The position numbers and the translations under genes are program-made. 64,000 nt of DNA. Origin: a bacterium (GTDB lineage: Bacteria; Bacillota; Clostridia; Oscillospirales; Oscillospiraceae). Where the stretch lies: the NCBI GenBank assembly GCA_004560375.1, contig SFVC01000010.1, positions 1-64,000 of the forward strand, in the 5' to 3' direction. Positions 55,196 through 63,017 of this stretch are shown here, piece after piece. Numbering within the stretch: position 1 is the stretch's first letter; the number at the start of each line of letters is the position of its first letter. The notes below the pieces were generated by a model, which saw nothing but the letters and a program-made list of their open reading frames with translations, was not told the DNA's origin and did no database searches.

Positions 55196-55636
55196 ATGAA
55201 TCTGCATGAACTGTCTCCCGCCCCCGGCTCCACCCAGGTGGGCAAGCGCAAGGGGCGCGGCCCCGGCTCCGGCAACGGCAAGACCGCCGGCCGCGGCCAC
55301 AAGGGCCAGTGGGCCCGTTCCGGCGGCGGCGTCCGCATCGGGTTTGAGGGCGGCCAGATGCCTCTGGCCCGCCGGCTGCCCAAGCGGGGCTTCCACAACA
55401 TCTTCGCCAAGCGCCTGGAGGCCATCAACGTCTCCGCCCTGAACAAGTTCGAGGACGGCGCCGTTGTCAATGTTTGCGATCTGCTGGAAAAGGGTATCAT
55501 TTCCAAGTGTGAGTACGGCGTCAAGGTTCTCGGCAATGGGGAGCTGACCCGTAAGCTCACCGTCCGGGCGTCCGCTTTCTCCGCCTCGGCCAAAGAGAAG
55601 ATCGAAAAGGCGGGCGGTACGGCGGAGGTGATCTGA
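55196..55636 (+). CDS. rplO: 50S ribosomal protein L15
   Basis: A 146-residue protein with the glycine/arginine-rich N-terminal extension (KRKGRGPGSGNGKTAGRGHKGQ, about 19-40) that threads 23S rRNA. GGAGG lies eight bases before ATG 55196, which decides against the ATG at 55181. Confidence 0.98.
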   Translation: MNLHELSPAPGSTQVGKRKGRGPGSGNGKTAGRGHKGQWARSGGGVRIGFEGGQMPLARRLPKRGFHNIFAKRLEAINVSALNKFEDGAVVNVCDLLEKGIISKCEYGVKVLGNGELTRKLTVRASAFSASAKEKIEKAGGTAEVI

Positions 55637-55637
55637 C

Positions 55638-56993
55638 ATGATTCAGACCATCCGCAACGCCTGGAAGGTGCCGGAGCTGCGGGGTAAGATCCTGTTCACC
55701 GTGTTCGCCCTGCTCATCTTCCGGGTGGGCGCCGCCATCCCGGTGCCCTTCATCGACACCGAAACCCTGAGCAACTATATCCAGGCCCAGTCGGGCAGCA
55801 TCTTCGGCCTGCTGAACGTGATGAGCGGCGACGCCTTCGCCCAGGCCACGGTGTTCGCCCTGTCCATCCAGCCCTATATCAACAGCTCCATCATCATCCA
55901 GCTGCTGACCATCGCCATACCCGCCCTGGAGCGCCTCCAGAAGGAGGGCGGCGAGGAGGGCAAGAAGAAGCTGGAAGCCATCACCCGGTACGCCACCGTG
56001 GGCATCGCCATCATCCAGGCCTTCGGCTTCTATACCTTCCTCCGGGTGGGTTCCAACGGCCAGAGCCTGCTCACGGTGCAGGGCGTGTGGCCCGCCATCG
56101 TGATCATCACCGCCTTCGTGGCCGGCTCCGCCTTCCTGATGTGGCTGGGCGAGCAGATCACCGAGTTCGGCATCGGCAACGGCATCTCTATCATCCTGTT
56201 TGCCGGCATTGTGGCCCGTGGCCCCGCCATGGTGAGCACCATCTACAACGGCGTGTCCAACTGGGCCAGCGGCCTGGTTTCCACGGAGGAGAATCCCATC
56301 TCCATTATGCACCCGGCGTTCGTCCCGTTTGTCATCGTCGGTATGCTGCTGCTGGTGGCGTTCATTGTGTTCATCACCGACGCCGAGCGGCGCATCCCCG
56401 TGCAGTACGCCAAGCGGGTGGTGGGCCGGAAGATGTACGGCGGCCAGTCCAGCCATATCCCCATCAAGGTGAATATGTCCGGCGTGCTGCCCATCATCTT
56501 CGCCCAGGCCATCGCCTCCATCCCCGCCACCATCGGGATGTTCGTGCCCAACGCCACGGTGAAGGGCACCGGCTGGAACACCTTCCTGGAGATCTTCTCT
56601 CCCACCGGGCTGGTGTACGGCATCGTGTATTTCCTGCTGATCATCCTGTTCAGCTATTTCTACAACACCATTCAGTTCAACCCCGTTGAGGTGGCCAACA
56701 ACCTGAAGAAGAACGGCGGGTTCATCCCCGGCTTCCGTCCGGGCAAGCCCACCAGCGACTTCCTGTCCAAGGTCATCTCCCGGCTGACCATCTTCGGCGC
56801 CATCTACCTGGGCGTGGTAGCCCTGCTGCCCACCATCGTGGGCAACATCATGGGCGCCTTCGGCAGCAGCGCCGGACGCAACCTGGGCATCGGCGGCACC
56901 TCCGTCATCATCGTGGTGGGCGTGGCGCTGGAGACCGTGAAGGCCCTGGAAGCTCAGCTGATGATGCGCCACTACAAGGGCTTCCTTGAGTGA
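55638..56993 (+). CDS. secY: Protein translocase subunit SecY
   Basis: A 451-residue ten-helix channel protein. The N-terminal KILFTVFALLIFRVGAAIPVP, the plug region SIFGLLNVMSGDAFAQATVFAL, the cytoplasmic loop with YAKRVVGRKMYGGQSSHIP (about 256-274), and IPGFRPGKPT are intact. With SecE (17388) it makes the Sec channel. It follows rplO by one base. Confidence 0.98.
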   Translation: MIQTIRNAWKVPELRGKILFTVFALLIFRVGAAIPVPFIDTETLSNYIQAQSGSIFGLLNVMSGDAFAQATVFALSIQPYINSSIIIQLLTIAIPALERLQKEGGEEGKKKLEAITRYATVGIAIIQAFGFYTFLRVGSNGQSLLTVQGVWPAIVIITAFVAGSAFLMWLGEQITEFGIGNGISIILFAGIVARGPAMVSTIYNGVSNWASGLVSTEENPISIMHPAFVPFVIVGMLLLVAFIVFITDAERRIPVQYAKRVVGRKMYGGQSSHIPIKVNMSGVLPIIFAQAIASIPATIGMFVPNATVKGTGWNTFLEIFSPTGLVYGIVYFLLIILFSYFYNTIQFNPVEVANNLKKNGGFIPGFRPGKPTSDFLSKVISRLTIFGAIYLGVVALLPTIVGNIMGAFGSSAGRNLGIGGTSVIIVVGVALETVKALEAQLMMRHYKGFLE

Positions 56994-57010
56994 GAGCAGG
57001 GGTGACTGAA

Positions 57011-57643
57011 ATGAAACTCATTATGCTGGGCGCCCCTGGCGCCGGTAAGGGAACCCAGGCCGCCATCTTCAGTGAGCGGCTGGGCATCCCCACCATTTCC
57101 ACAGGGAACATCCTGCGGGCTGCCGTGAAAAACGGCACGCCCGTGGGACTCCAGGCCAAGAGCTACATGGACGCGGGCAAGCTGGTGCCCGATGAGGTGA
57201 TCATCGGCATCATCGCCGAGCGGTTGGGCGAGGCGGACTGCCAAAAGGGCTATATCCTGGACGGCGTGCCCCGCACCATCGCCCAGGCCGAGGCCCTGGA
57301 GGCCGCCGGAATCCAGTTTGACTGCGTGCTGGATATCGAGGTGGACGACCAGGAGATCCAGCGGCGTATGTCCGGCCGGCGGGCCTGCACCGCCTGCGGC
57401 GCCACCTACCACGTGGAGGCGGCGCCCCCCAAGGTGGAGGGCGTGTGCGACGCCTGCGGCGGGACGCTGGTGCAGCGGGACGACGACAAGCCGGAAACGG
57501 TGCAGGATCGTCTGCGGGTGTACCACGCCCAGACCGAGCCTCTCAAGGACTTTTATGCCCAGCGGGGCGTCCTCAAGGTGGTGGACAATCAGCCCACCAT
57601 CGAGGACACCTCCAAGGCCATCGCGGCCGCTCTGGGTGTCTGA
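57011..57643 (+). CDS. adk: Adenylate kinase
   Basis: A 210-residue AMP/ATP phosphotransferase. P-loop GAPGAGKGT (7-15), the AMP-site STGNILR, and LDGVPRT are seen. The lid has CTAC and CDAC (about 126-129 and 145-148), a zinc-binding lid typical of Gram-positive enzymes. ATG 57011 follows GCAGGGG. Confidence 0.97.
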   Translation: MKLIMLGAPGAGKGTQAAIFSERLGIPTISTGNILRAAVKNGTPVGLQAKSYMDAGKLVPDEVIIGIIAERLGEADCQKGYILDGVPRTIAQAEALEAAGIQFDCVLDIEVDDQEIQRRMSGRRACTACGATYHVEAAPPKVEGVCDACGGTLVQRDDDKPETVQDRLRVYHAQTEPLKDFYAQRGVLKVVDNQPTIEDTSKAIAAALGV

Positions 57644-57645
57644 CC

Positions 57646-58419
57646 ATGGAGCTGATCACGCTGAAGTCCCCCCGGGAGCAGGAGGCCATGCGAAGGGCCG
57701 GACGGATCACCGCCCAGGCCCGGGCGCTGGCCGGAAGCATGGTGCGCCCGGGGATCTCCACCAAGGAGATCGACGATGCGGTGCGTAAGTTTATCCGGGG
57801 CAATGGGGCGGAGCCGTCCTTCCTGGGCTACGGAGGCTTTTCCGGATCGGCGTGCATCTCGGTGAACGAGGTGGTCATACACGGGATCCCCTCCCGGCGG
57901 ATTGTGCTGAAGGAGGGGGACATCGTCAGCATCGACGTGGGGGCCCACATCGACGGCTTCCACGGCGACTGCGCCGCCACCTACCCCTGCGGGGAGATCT
58001 CCCCTGAGGCCCAGCGGCTCATCGACGTGACCCGGCAGAGCTTCTGGGAGGGCTTCCAGTTTGCAAAGGCGGGCCGGCGGGTGTCCGACATCTCCCACGC
58101 GGTGCAGCAGTACGTGGAGAAGCACGGCTATTCCGTGGTGCGGGACTTTGTGGGCCACGGCGTGGGGGCAAAGCTCCACGAGGCCCCCGAGGTGCCCAAC
58201 TTTGGCCCCGCCGGACATGGCGCCCGGCTCCAGCCGGGCATGGCCATCGCCGTGGAGCCCATGGTGTGCGCCGGGGACTGGCCGGTGAAGGTGCTGAAAG
58301 ACGGCTGGACCACCGTGACAACGGACGGATCCCTGGCGGCCCATTACGAGAACACCATCCTCATCACCGAGGACGGGCCCGAGATCACCACCGTCACCGA
58401 GGACGGGGCTTATGAGTGA
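57646..58419 (+). CDS. map: Methionine aminopeptidase, type I
   Basis: A 257-residue enzyme removing the start Met from new proteins. The metal ligands are in IVSIDVGAHIDGFHGDCAATY (two Asp, about 94-105), VGHGVGAKLHEAPEVPNF (His, about 168), and EPMV / NTILIT-ED (Glu). It follows adk by two bases without a strong ribosome site, so it is coupled. Confidence 0.97.
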   Translation: MELITLKSPREQEAMRRAGRITAQARALAGSMVRPGISTKEIDDAVRKFIRGNGAEPSFLGYGGFSGSACISVNEVVIHGIPSRRIVLKEGDIVSIDVGAHIDGFHGDCAATYPCGEISPEAQRLIDVTRQSFWEGFQFAKAGRRVSDISHAVQQYVEKHGYSVVRDFVGHGVGAKLHEAPEVPNFGPAGHGARLQPGMAIAVEPMVCAGDWPVKVLKDGWTTVTTDGSLAAHYENTILITEDGPEITTVTEDGAYE

Positions 58420-58702
58420 CTGCACAGGCCGGATCGTCCGGGCAATTGCCGGACGGGACAAGGGTGGACTGTTCTGCGTTGTAGGTGTGGATCAGGGGGG
58501 GGAGCGGCTACTGCTGGCCGACGGCAAGCGGCGAAAGCTGGCCCGGCCCAAGGCAAAAAACCAGAGCCATGTGGCCGCCCTCACCGAACACGTCCATGGG
58601 TTCAACCACCCCGCCATTCAAAAGCTGAAGCAGGGCGAGGCCCTGAGCGACAAGGAATTGAGAAGGGCGCTGGCCGCGTTCCGAGATCAACTGGAGGTAT
58701 GA
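58412..58702 (+). CDS. KOW-domain L14e/YmaF-like RNA-binding protein
   Basis: A 96-residue protein with an N-terminal KOW motif (TGRIVRAIAGRDKGGLFCVVG, about 5-25 in outline) and DGKRRKLARPKAKNQSHV, as in the small KOW proteins encoded between map and infA in many Firmicutes. They are assumed to bind RNA or ribosomes; no proven role. The start overlaps map by eight bases. An extra helical C-terminus (KELRRALAAFRDQL) is present. Confidence 0.85.
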   Translation: MSDCTGRIVRAIAGRDKGGLFCVVGVDQGGERLLLADGKRRKLARPKAKNQSHVAALTEHVHGFNHPAIQKLKQGEALSDKELRRALAAFRDQLEV

Positions 58703-58706
58703 CGCT

Positions 58707-58925
58707 TTGGCAAAAGACGACATGATCGAGTTGGAGGGCGTCGTCACCGAGGCCCTGCCTAACACCACGTTCAACGTGGATATTGGAAATGGACACATTA
58801 TCCTGGCACACATCTCCGGGAAGCTGCGGATGAACTTTATCCGCATCCTCCCCGGCGACAAGGTCACGGTTCAGATGTCGCCCTACGACCTGACCCGGGG
58901 CCGGATTACCTGGAGATCGAAGTAA
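58707..58925 (+). CDS. infA: Translation initiation factor IF-1 (TTG start)
   Basis: A 72-residue OB-fold factor that binds the 30S A site. IELEGVVTEALPNTTFNVDI and GRITWRSK at the end are standard. The start codon is TTG at 58707, nine bases from GGAGG; the only nearby ATG is five codons later and would lose the conserved MAKDD. Confidence 0.97.
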   Translation: MAKDDMIELEGVVTEALPNTTFNVDIGNGHIILAHISGKLRMNFIRILPGDKVTVQMSPYDLTRGRITWRSK

Positions 58926-59005
58926 CTATTCACGACCTGCGAAGCCCGGGGCCTTGCCTCCGGTTTCGTGGGGGCCATTTAAGGCGAGTACAGGAGGTTA
59001 TTAAC

Positions 59006-59119
59006 ATGAAAGTCAGACCGTCTGTCAAGCCCATGTGCGAGAAGTGCAAGATCATCAAGCGCAAGGGCAAAGTCATGGTCATTTGCGAGAACCCCAAGCA
59101 CAAGCAGAGACAAGGTTAA
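59006..59119 (+). CDS. rpmJ: 50S ribosomal protein L36
   Basis: A 37-residue zinc protein, MKVRPSVKPMCEKCKIIKRK opening, with ligands C11, C14, C27 and H32. Read from ATG 59006 to TAA 59117-59119, with AGGAGG upstream. It is the C+ form. Confidence 0.97.
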   Translation: MKVRPSVKPMCEKCKIIKRKGKVMVICENPKHKQRQG

Positions 59120-59135
59120 AGGAGGGACATAGAGT

Positions 59136-59504
59136 ATGGCACGTATTGCCGGCATTGATCTGCCGAAGGAGAAGCGAGTCGAGATCGGACTCACCTATAT
59201 TTATGGCATCGGCCGCACCAGCGCGAGCGAGATCCTGGAGAAGGCGGGCATCAACCCCGATACCCGCGTGAAGGATCTCACCGACGCCGAGGAGGCCAAA
59301 CTGCGCGAGATCATCGGCCACGAGTACACCGTGGAGGGCGACCTGCGCCGCAACGTGGCGATGGACATCAAGCGCCTGACCGAGATCGGCTGCTACCGCG
59401 GCGTCCGCCATCGCAAGGGCCTTCCTGTGCGCGGCCAGCGCTCCAAAACCAACGCGCGTACCCGTAAGGGTCCCAAGCGCACCGTCGCCAACAAGAAGAA
59501 GTAA
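59136..59504 (+). CDS. rpsM: 30S ribosomal protein S13
   Basis: A 122-residue 30S head protein contacting the P-site tRNA. ARIAGIDLPKEKRVEIGLTY and the basic tail RGVRHRKGLPVRGQRSKTNA are intact. It opens the alpha-operon segment. Confidence 0.98.
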   Translation: MARIAGIDLPKEKRVEIGLTYIYGIGRTSASEILEKAGINPDTRVKDLTDAEEAKLREIIGHEYTVEGDLRRNVAMDIKRLTEIGCYRGVRHRKGLPVRGQRSKTNARTRKGPKRTVANKKK

Positions 59505-59518
59505 GGAGGGATCATCAC

Positions 59519-59914
59519 ATGGCTGTTAACAAGAAAACCATCAAGCGCCGCCGCGAGCGCAAAAATGTGGAGAAGGGTCAGGTGCATATCCGCTCCTCCT
59601 TCAACAACACCATGATCACCGTCACCGATATGCAGGGCAACGCCCTGTCCTGGGCTTCCTCCGGTGAGATGGGCTTCCGGGGCTCCCGGAAATCCACCCC
59701 CTTCGCCGCCCAGACCGCCGCCGAGACCGCCGCCAACGCCGCCATCGAGCAGTGCGGCCTCAAGAGCGTCGAGGTGTACGTCAAGGGCCCCGGCCAAGGG
59801 CGTGAGGCCGCTATCCGGGCGCTGCAGGCCGTGGGCCTGGAGGTCACCCTCATCAAGGACGTGACCCCCGTGCCCCACAACGGCTGCCGCCCCCCCAAGC
59901 GCCGCCGCGTCTGA
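59519..59914 (+). CDS. rpsK: 30S ribosomal protein S11
   Basis: A 131-residue platform protein near the mRNA exit. HIRSSFNNTMITVTDMQGNA and the C-terminal VPHNGCRPPKRRRV are hallmarks; the VPHNG motif holds the conserved Asn, the site of isoaspartate formation in E. coli. Confidence 0.98.
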   Translation: MAVNKKTIKRRRERKNVEKGQVHIRSSFNNTMITVTDMQGNALSWASSGEMGFRGSRKSTPFAAQTAAETAANAAIEQCGLKSVEVYVKGPGQGREAAIRALQAVGLEVTLIKDVTPVPHNGCRPPKRRRV

Positions 59915-59935
59915 TCTGGAAGGAGGAAAACCGAT

Positions 59936-60535
59936 ATGGCTAAGAATATGCAGCCCTACCTGAAGCGCTGCCGCACGCTGGGCATCTCCCCCGCCGTCAT
60001 GGGCGTGAACAAAGAGTCCAACCGGAACCCCGGCCCCCAGCGCCGCCCCAAGAAGAGCGAGTACGCGCTCCAGCTCACCGAGAAGCAGAAGGTCAAGTTC
60101 GTGTACGGCGTGCTGGAGAAGCAGTTCCGCGCCTACTACGAGAAGGCCGCCCGCATGAAGGGCAACACCGGCGACGAGCTGATGACCCTGCTGGAGCGCC
60201 GGCTGGACAACGTGGTGTTCCGCCTGGGCCTGGCCGCCACCCGGCGTGAGGCCCGCCAGCTGGTCAACCACGGGCACTTTACCGTCAACGGCAAGCGGGT
60301 GAACATCCCCTCCTACCTGGTCAAGACCGGCGATGTGGTGGCCGTGCGGGACAAGAGCCGCTCCTCCGCCAAGTTCAAGAAGATGGTGGAGGACGACCGG
60401 TTCGTGGCCGCCCCCAAGTGGCTGGAGAAGGCGAAGAACGCGCCGCTGGAGGGTAAGGTCGTTGCCATGCCTCAGCGGGACGACATCGACTTCGACGTTG
60501 CTGTTAACCTCATCGTGGAGTTGTACTCCAAGTAA
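59936..60535 (+). CDS. rpsD: 30S ribosomal protein S4
   Basis: A 199-residue 16S primary binder. The N-terminus has only one cysteine, so it is the zinc-free (C-) form. The S4 RNA-binding domain is at about 88-150 (RRLDNVVFRLGLAATRREARQLVNHGHF in outline). S4 represses the alpha operon in many bacteria; the 130-nt gap after it holds a GCCCGCCG/CGGCGGGC hairpin. Confidence 0.97.
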   Translation: MAKNMQPYLKRCRTLGISPAVMGVNKESNRNPGPQRRPKKSEYALQLTEKQKVKFVYGVLEKQFRAYYEKAARMKGNTGDELMTLLERRLDNVVFRLGLAATRREARQLVNHGHFTVNGKRVNIPSYLVKTGDVVAVRDKSRSSAKFKKMVEDDRFVAAPKWLEKAKNAPLEGKVVAMPQRDDIDFDVAVNLIVELYSK

Positions 60536-60664
60536 TGCCGGCTATCCGTCGGTATTACCGGGAGGCCCGCCGTCCGGCTGGGCGGCGGGCTGCCCGGCGT
60601 ACAACGACCCTACCGAGCGATTCCCGGCAACAAACGCCACTGTAAAAGGAGGGTAACACACGAT

Positions 60665-61615
60665 ATGGTAGAAATCCAGAAGCCGCGTATCGAATGTATC
60701 GAGAATGTGGGCGACGATTCCTACGGGAAATACGTGGTCGAGCCGCTGGAACGGGGCTACGGCACCACCATCGGCAACTCCCTGCGCCGCATCCTGCTGT
60801 CCTCGCTGCCCGGCACGGCGGTCACCACCGTCAAAATCGCCGGCGTGCAGCACGAGTTCTCCGTCATCCCCGGCGTCAAGGAGGACGTGACGGAGATTGT
60901 CCTCAACATCAAGGGCATCATCGCCAAGCTGTACAGCGAGGGCGTCAAAACGGTCTACATCGAGGCCGCCGGCGAGGGCGCCGTCACCGCAGGGGATATC
61001 AAAACCGACAGCGACGTGGAGATTTTGAACCCGGAGCACCACATCGCCACCCTGGGGCCTGAGGCCACCCTCAACATGGAGCTCACCCTGTCCCAGGGCC
61101 GGGGCTATGTCACCGCAGATCGGAACAAGCCCGCCCAGACTATCATCGGCGTCATCCCCGTGGACTCGGTGTACACCCCTGTGCGGAAGGTGAACTACTT
61201 CGTGGAGAACACCCGCGTGGGCGACGCCACAGACTACGATAAGCTGACGCTGGAGGTCTGGACCAACGGCACGATTTCCGCCCGGGACGCCGTCTCCCTG
61301 GGCGCCCGGATTCTGGTGGATCACTTTACCCTGTTCACCGATTTGTCCGAAACCATGGGCTCCAAGGCCACCGTGGTGGAGAAGGCCGAGGCCCAGCGCG
61401 ACAAGGTGCTGGAGCTCACCATCGAGGAGCTGGATCTGTCCGTGCGCTCCTTCAACTGCCTGAAGCGGGCCAACATCAACACCGTGGAGGATCTCATCTC
61501 CAAGACCGAGGACGAGATGATGAAGGTGCGTAACCTGGGGCGTAAGTCCCTGGAGGAAGTCATCAACAAGCTGGCGATGATGGGCCTGTCCCTGGCCAGC
61601 GACGAGAATCTGTAA
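60665..61615 (+). CDS. rpoA: RNA polymerase subunit alpha
   Basis: A 316-residue subunit. The N-terminal dimerisation domain (about 1-230) has GYGTTIGNSLRRILLSSLPG; the C-terminal domain (about 245-316) has the UP-element/activator surface VRSFNCLKRANINTVEDL and VRNLGRKSLEEV. The gap 61616-61757 before rplQ has two small hairpins and no gene. Confidence 0.98.
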   Translation: MVEIQKPRIECIENVGDDSYGKYVVEPLERGYGTTIGNSLRRILLSSLPGTAVTTVKIAGVQHEFSVIPGVKEDVTEIVLNIKGIIAKLYSEGVKTVYIEAAGEGAVTAGDIKTDSDVEILNPEHHIATLGPEATLNMELTLSQGRGYVTADRNKPAQTIIGVIPVDSVYTPVRKVNYFVENTRVGDATDYDKLTLEVWTNGTISARDAVSLGARILVDHFTLFTDLSETMGSKATVVEKAEAQRDKVLELTIEELDLSVRSFNCLKRANINTVEDLISKTEDEMMKVRNLGRKSLEEVINKLAMMGLSLASDENL

Positions 61616-61757
61616 GGCCGTCCCTGCGGACGGCTGGCGATATAGGGGTATGTAACGTTCCTCTCTATGTACCGGCCAAAGGCCGCGTCCCGGAGTTCCC
61701 GGGCGCCAGAACGAATTTTAATCACCCCGCCAAGCGGGGCCAAAGGAGTGCTTTACA

Positions 61758-62099
61758 ATGGCTAAGAACCGCAAGCTGGGCCGCACCAGCGACCAGCGCC
61801 GCGCTATGCTGCGCGCCATGACCACCTATCTGCTGGAGAACGGGCAGATCAAGACCACCTACTCCCGGGCCAAAGAGGTCGCCCCCATCGCGGAGAAGAT
61901 GATCACCCTGGCCAAGAAGAACAACCTGGCCGCTTACCGGCAGGTGCTGGCCTACGTCACCAAGGAGGACGTGGCCAAGAAGCTGTTCGACCAGATCGGC
62001 CCCAAGTACGCCGACCGTAACGGCGGCTACACCCGGGTGCTGAAGCTGGGCCCCCGCCGCGGCGACGCGGCCGAGATGGCTATCGTCCAGTTGGTGTAA
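61758..62099 (+). CDS. rplQ: 50S ribosomal protein L17
   Basis: A 113-residue tunnel-exit protein; RKLGRTSDQRRAMLRAMTTY opening and YTRVLKLGPRRGDAAEMAIVQLV in outline. Last gene of the superoperon, followed by a strong terminator. Confidence 0.98.
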   Translation: MAKNRKLGRTSDQRRAMLRAMTTYLLENGQIKTTYSRAKEVAPIAEKMITLAKKNNLAAYRQVLAYVTKEDVAKKLFDQIGPKYADRNGGYTRVLKLGPRRGDAAEMAIVQLV

Positions 62100-62111
62100 G
62101 CAACAAAACAG

Positions 62112-62139
62112 AAGCCCTCTGCCAGGCGGCAGGGGGCTT
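62112..62139 (+). terminator. Terminator of the ribosomal superoperon
   Basis: AAGCCCTCTGCC (62112-62123) pairs with 62128-62139, 4-nt loop, then TTTTTG. Confidence 0.92.
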
Positions 62140-62152
62140 TTTGTGTGCAACG

Positions 62153-62181
62153 TTGACTTTTTGGGGCGAATGGTGTAAAAA
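62153..62181 (+). promoter_or_regulatory. Promoter of the 27-codon mini-gene
   Basis: TTGACT (62153-62158), 17 bp, TAAAAA (62176-62181, followed by T), immediately after the superoperon terminator. Confidence 0.65.
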
Positions 62182-62218
62182 TACAGAGAAGGGGTTCTGC
62201 GCGAGGGAACCCGGCGAC

Positions 62219-62402
62219 GGCAGGCGGTTTGGCTGCACCAACCCGAAAGGGGGTGTAGATATGCCGATTACCTTAACGTTCCATGTGTTCGGTTGTACCG
62301 TCACAGTGAAGGTAAAAAGCGACAACCGCCACTCTGCCAAGTGACGGTTGTCTGTGCTTTCGCATAGATACCACATTGCTTGACTGAGCCAAACCGCTTG
62401 CC
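62219..62402. repeat. 16-bp inverted repeats flanking the mini-gene
   Basis: GGCAGGCGGTTTGGCT (62219-62234) and AGCCAAACCGCTTGCC (62387-62402) are complementary at 15 of 16 positions and enclose the 27-codon gene and its hairpin. They may close an RNA domain or be the ends of a small mobile unit. Confidence 0.7.
62261..62344 (+). CDS. 27-residue peptide, unknown function
   Basis: ATG 62261 to TGA 62342-62344, with AGGGGGTG seven bases before the start and its own promoter. The peptide alternates hydrophobic and polar residues (PITLTFHVFGCTVTVKVK), suggesting beta strands or membrane contact, and ends basic with SDNRHSAK. The hairpin GACAACCG/CGGTTGTC (62321-62328 with 62345-62352) overlaps its last codons and may end the transcript, so gene, tail and hairpin form one compact unit. 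I think peptides with a similar NRHSAK tail occur in other Clostridia, but this is from memory. Confidence 0.6.
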   Translation: MPITLTFHVFGCTVTVKVKSDNRHSAK

Positions 62403-62528
62403 CGGGTGAACGAGTGCGGGACTCCTCATGCTTAGTATACCCGCTTCGAGGCAATTTGTCAAGACGTTGCCGCGAAACGTGCAATTCTCCCCCGGTTCTA
62501 CCCAGCGGCGAAGGAGATGATAGAAGAG

Positions 62529-62948
62529 ATGCAACAAACGGAACATCTGAAGCTCAACCTCATTGAGACGGGGGATCCCCTCTCGCCGGCGCCGCTGAAC
62601 GAGAACGCGGAGAAGATCGAGGCGGCGCTGACGGCGCTGGACGGGGCAGACGCCGCCCTGGACGCCCGGGTCACCGCCCTGGAGGTGCAGAAGATCTTTT
62701 TCGGGACGGTCGTTTACGAGAGTTCCCCGCAGTTCGTCAACCTGGGCTTCACGCCCAAGGCAGTGCTGTTCCTCGGGCGAAACGTCGGCAATAATCCCGG
62801 CCTGGCCGTGGGGGACAAGTACCTTTACCACAAGAGCGGCGGACAGGAGACGATTCACCTGAGGATCGTGGAAAACGGCTTCATTGTCGCCGGATATAGC
62901 GTCAGTTTTTTTGCCTCCGGCGAACACAACTACATCGCCTTTGTCTGA
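62529..62948 (+). CDS. Phage tail-fibre-like protein
   Basis: A 139-residue protein. The N-terminus, LNLIETGDPLSPAPLNENAEKIEAAL (about 9-34, outlined), resembles the short repeat-and-coil start of phage tail fibres and related appendages (LNENxxKIE), followed by a coiled-coil heptad stretch ALDGADAALDARVTALEVQ. The C-terminal 85 residues are beta-rich with VNLGFTPKAVLFLGRN and end YIAFV, like a receptor-binding head. No other phage genes are nearby. ATG 62529 is used, as the ATG at 62517 touches the AAGGAG site. Confidence 0.6.
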   Translation: MQQTEHLKLNLIETGDPLSPAPLNENAEKIEAALTALDGADAALDARVTALEVQKIFFGTVVYESSPQFVNLGFTPKAVLFLGRNVGNNPGLAVGDKYLYHKSGGQETIHLRIVENGFIVAGYSVSFFASGEHNYIAFV

Positions 62949-62956
62949 AGGCAAAG

Positions 62957-62989
62957 AAAGGCCCCCCGGGAATTTCCCGGGGGGCCTTT
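62957..62989. terminator. Bidirectional terminator
   Basis: Perfect 16-bp arms AAAGGCCCCCCGGGAA (62957-62972) and complement (62974-62989) with a single loop base, then TTTTG. Confidence 0.9.
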
Positions 62990-63017
62990 TTGCTTGGACT
63001 CGTTTGTATACGTCTGA

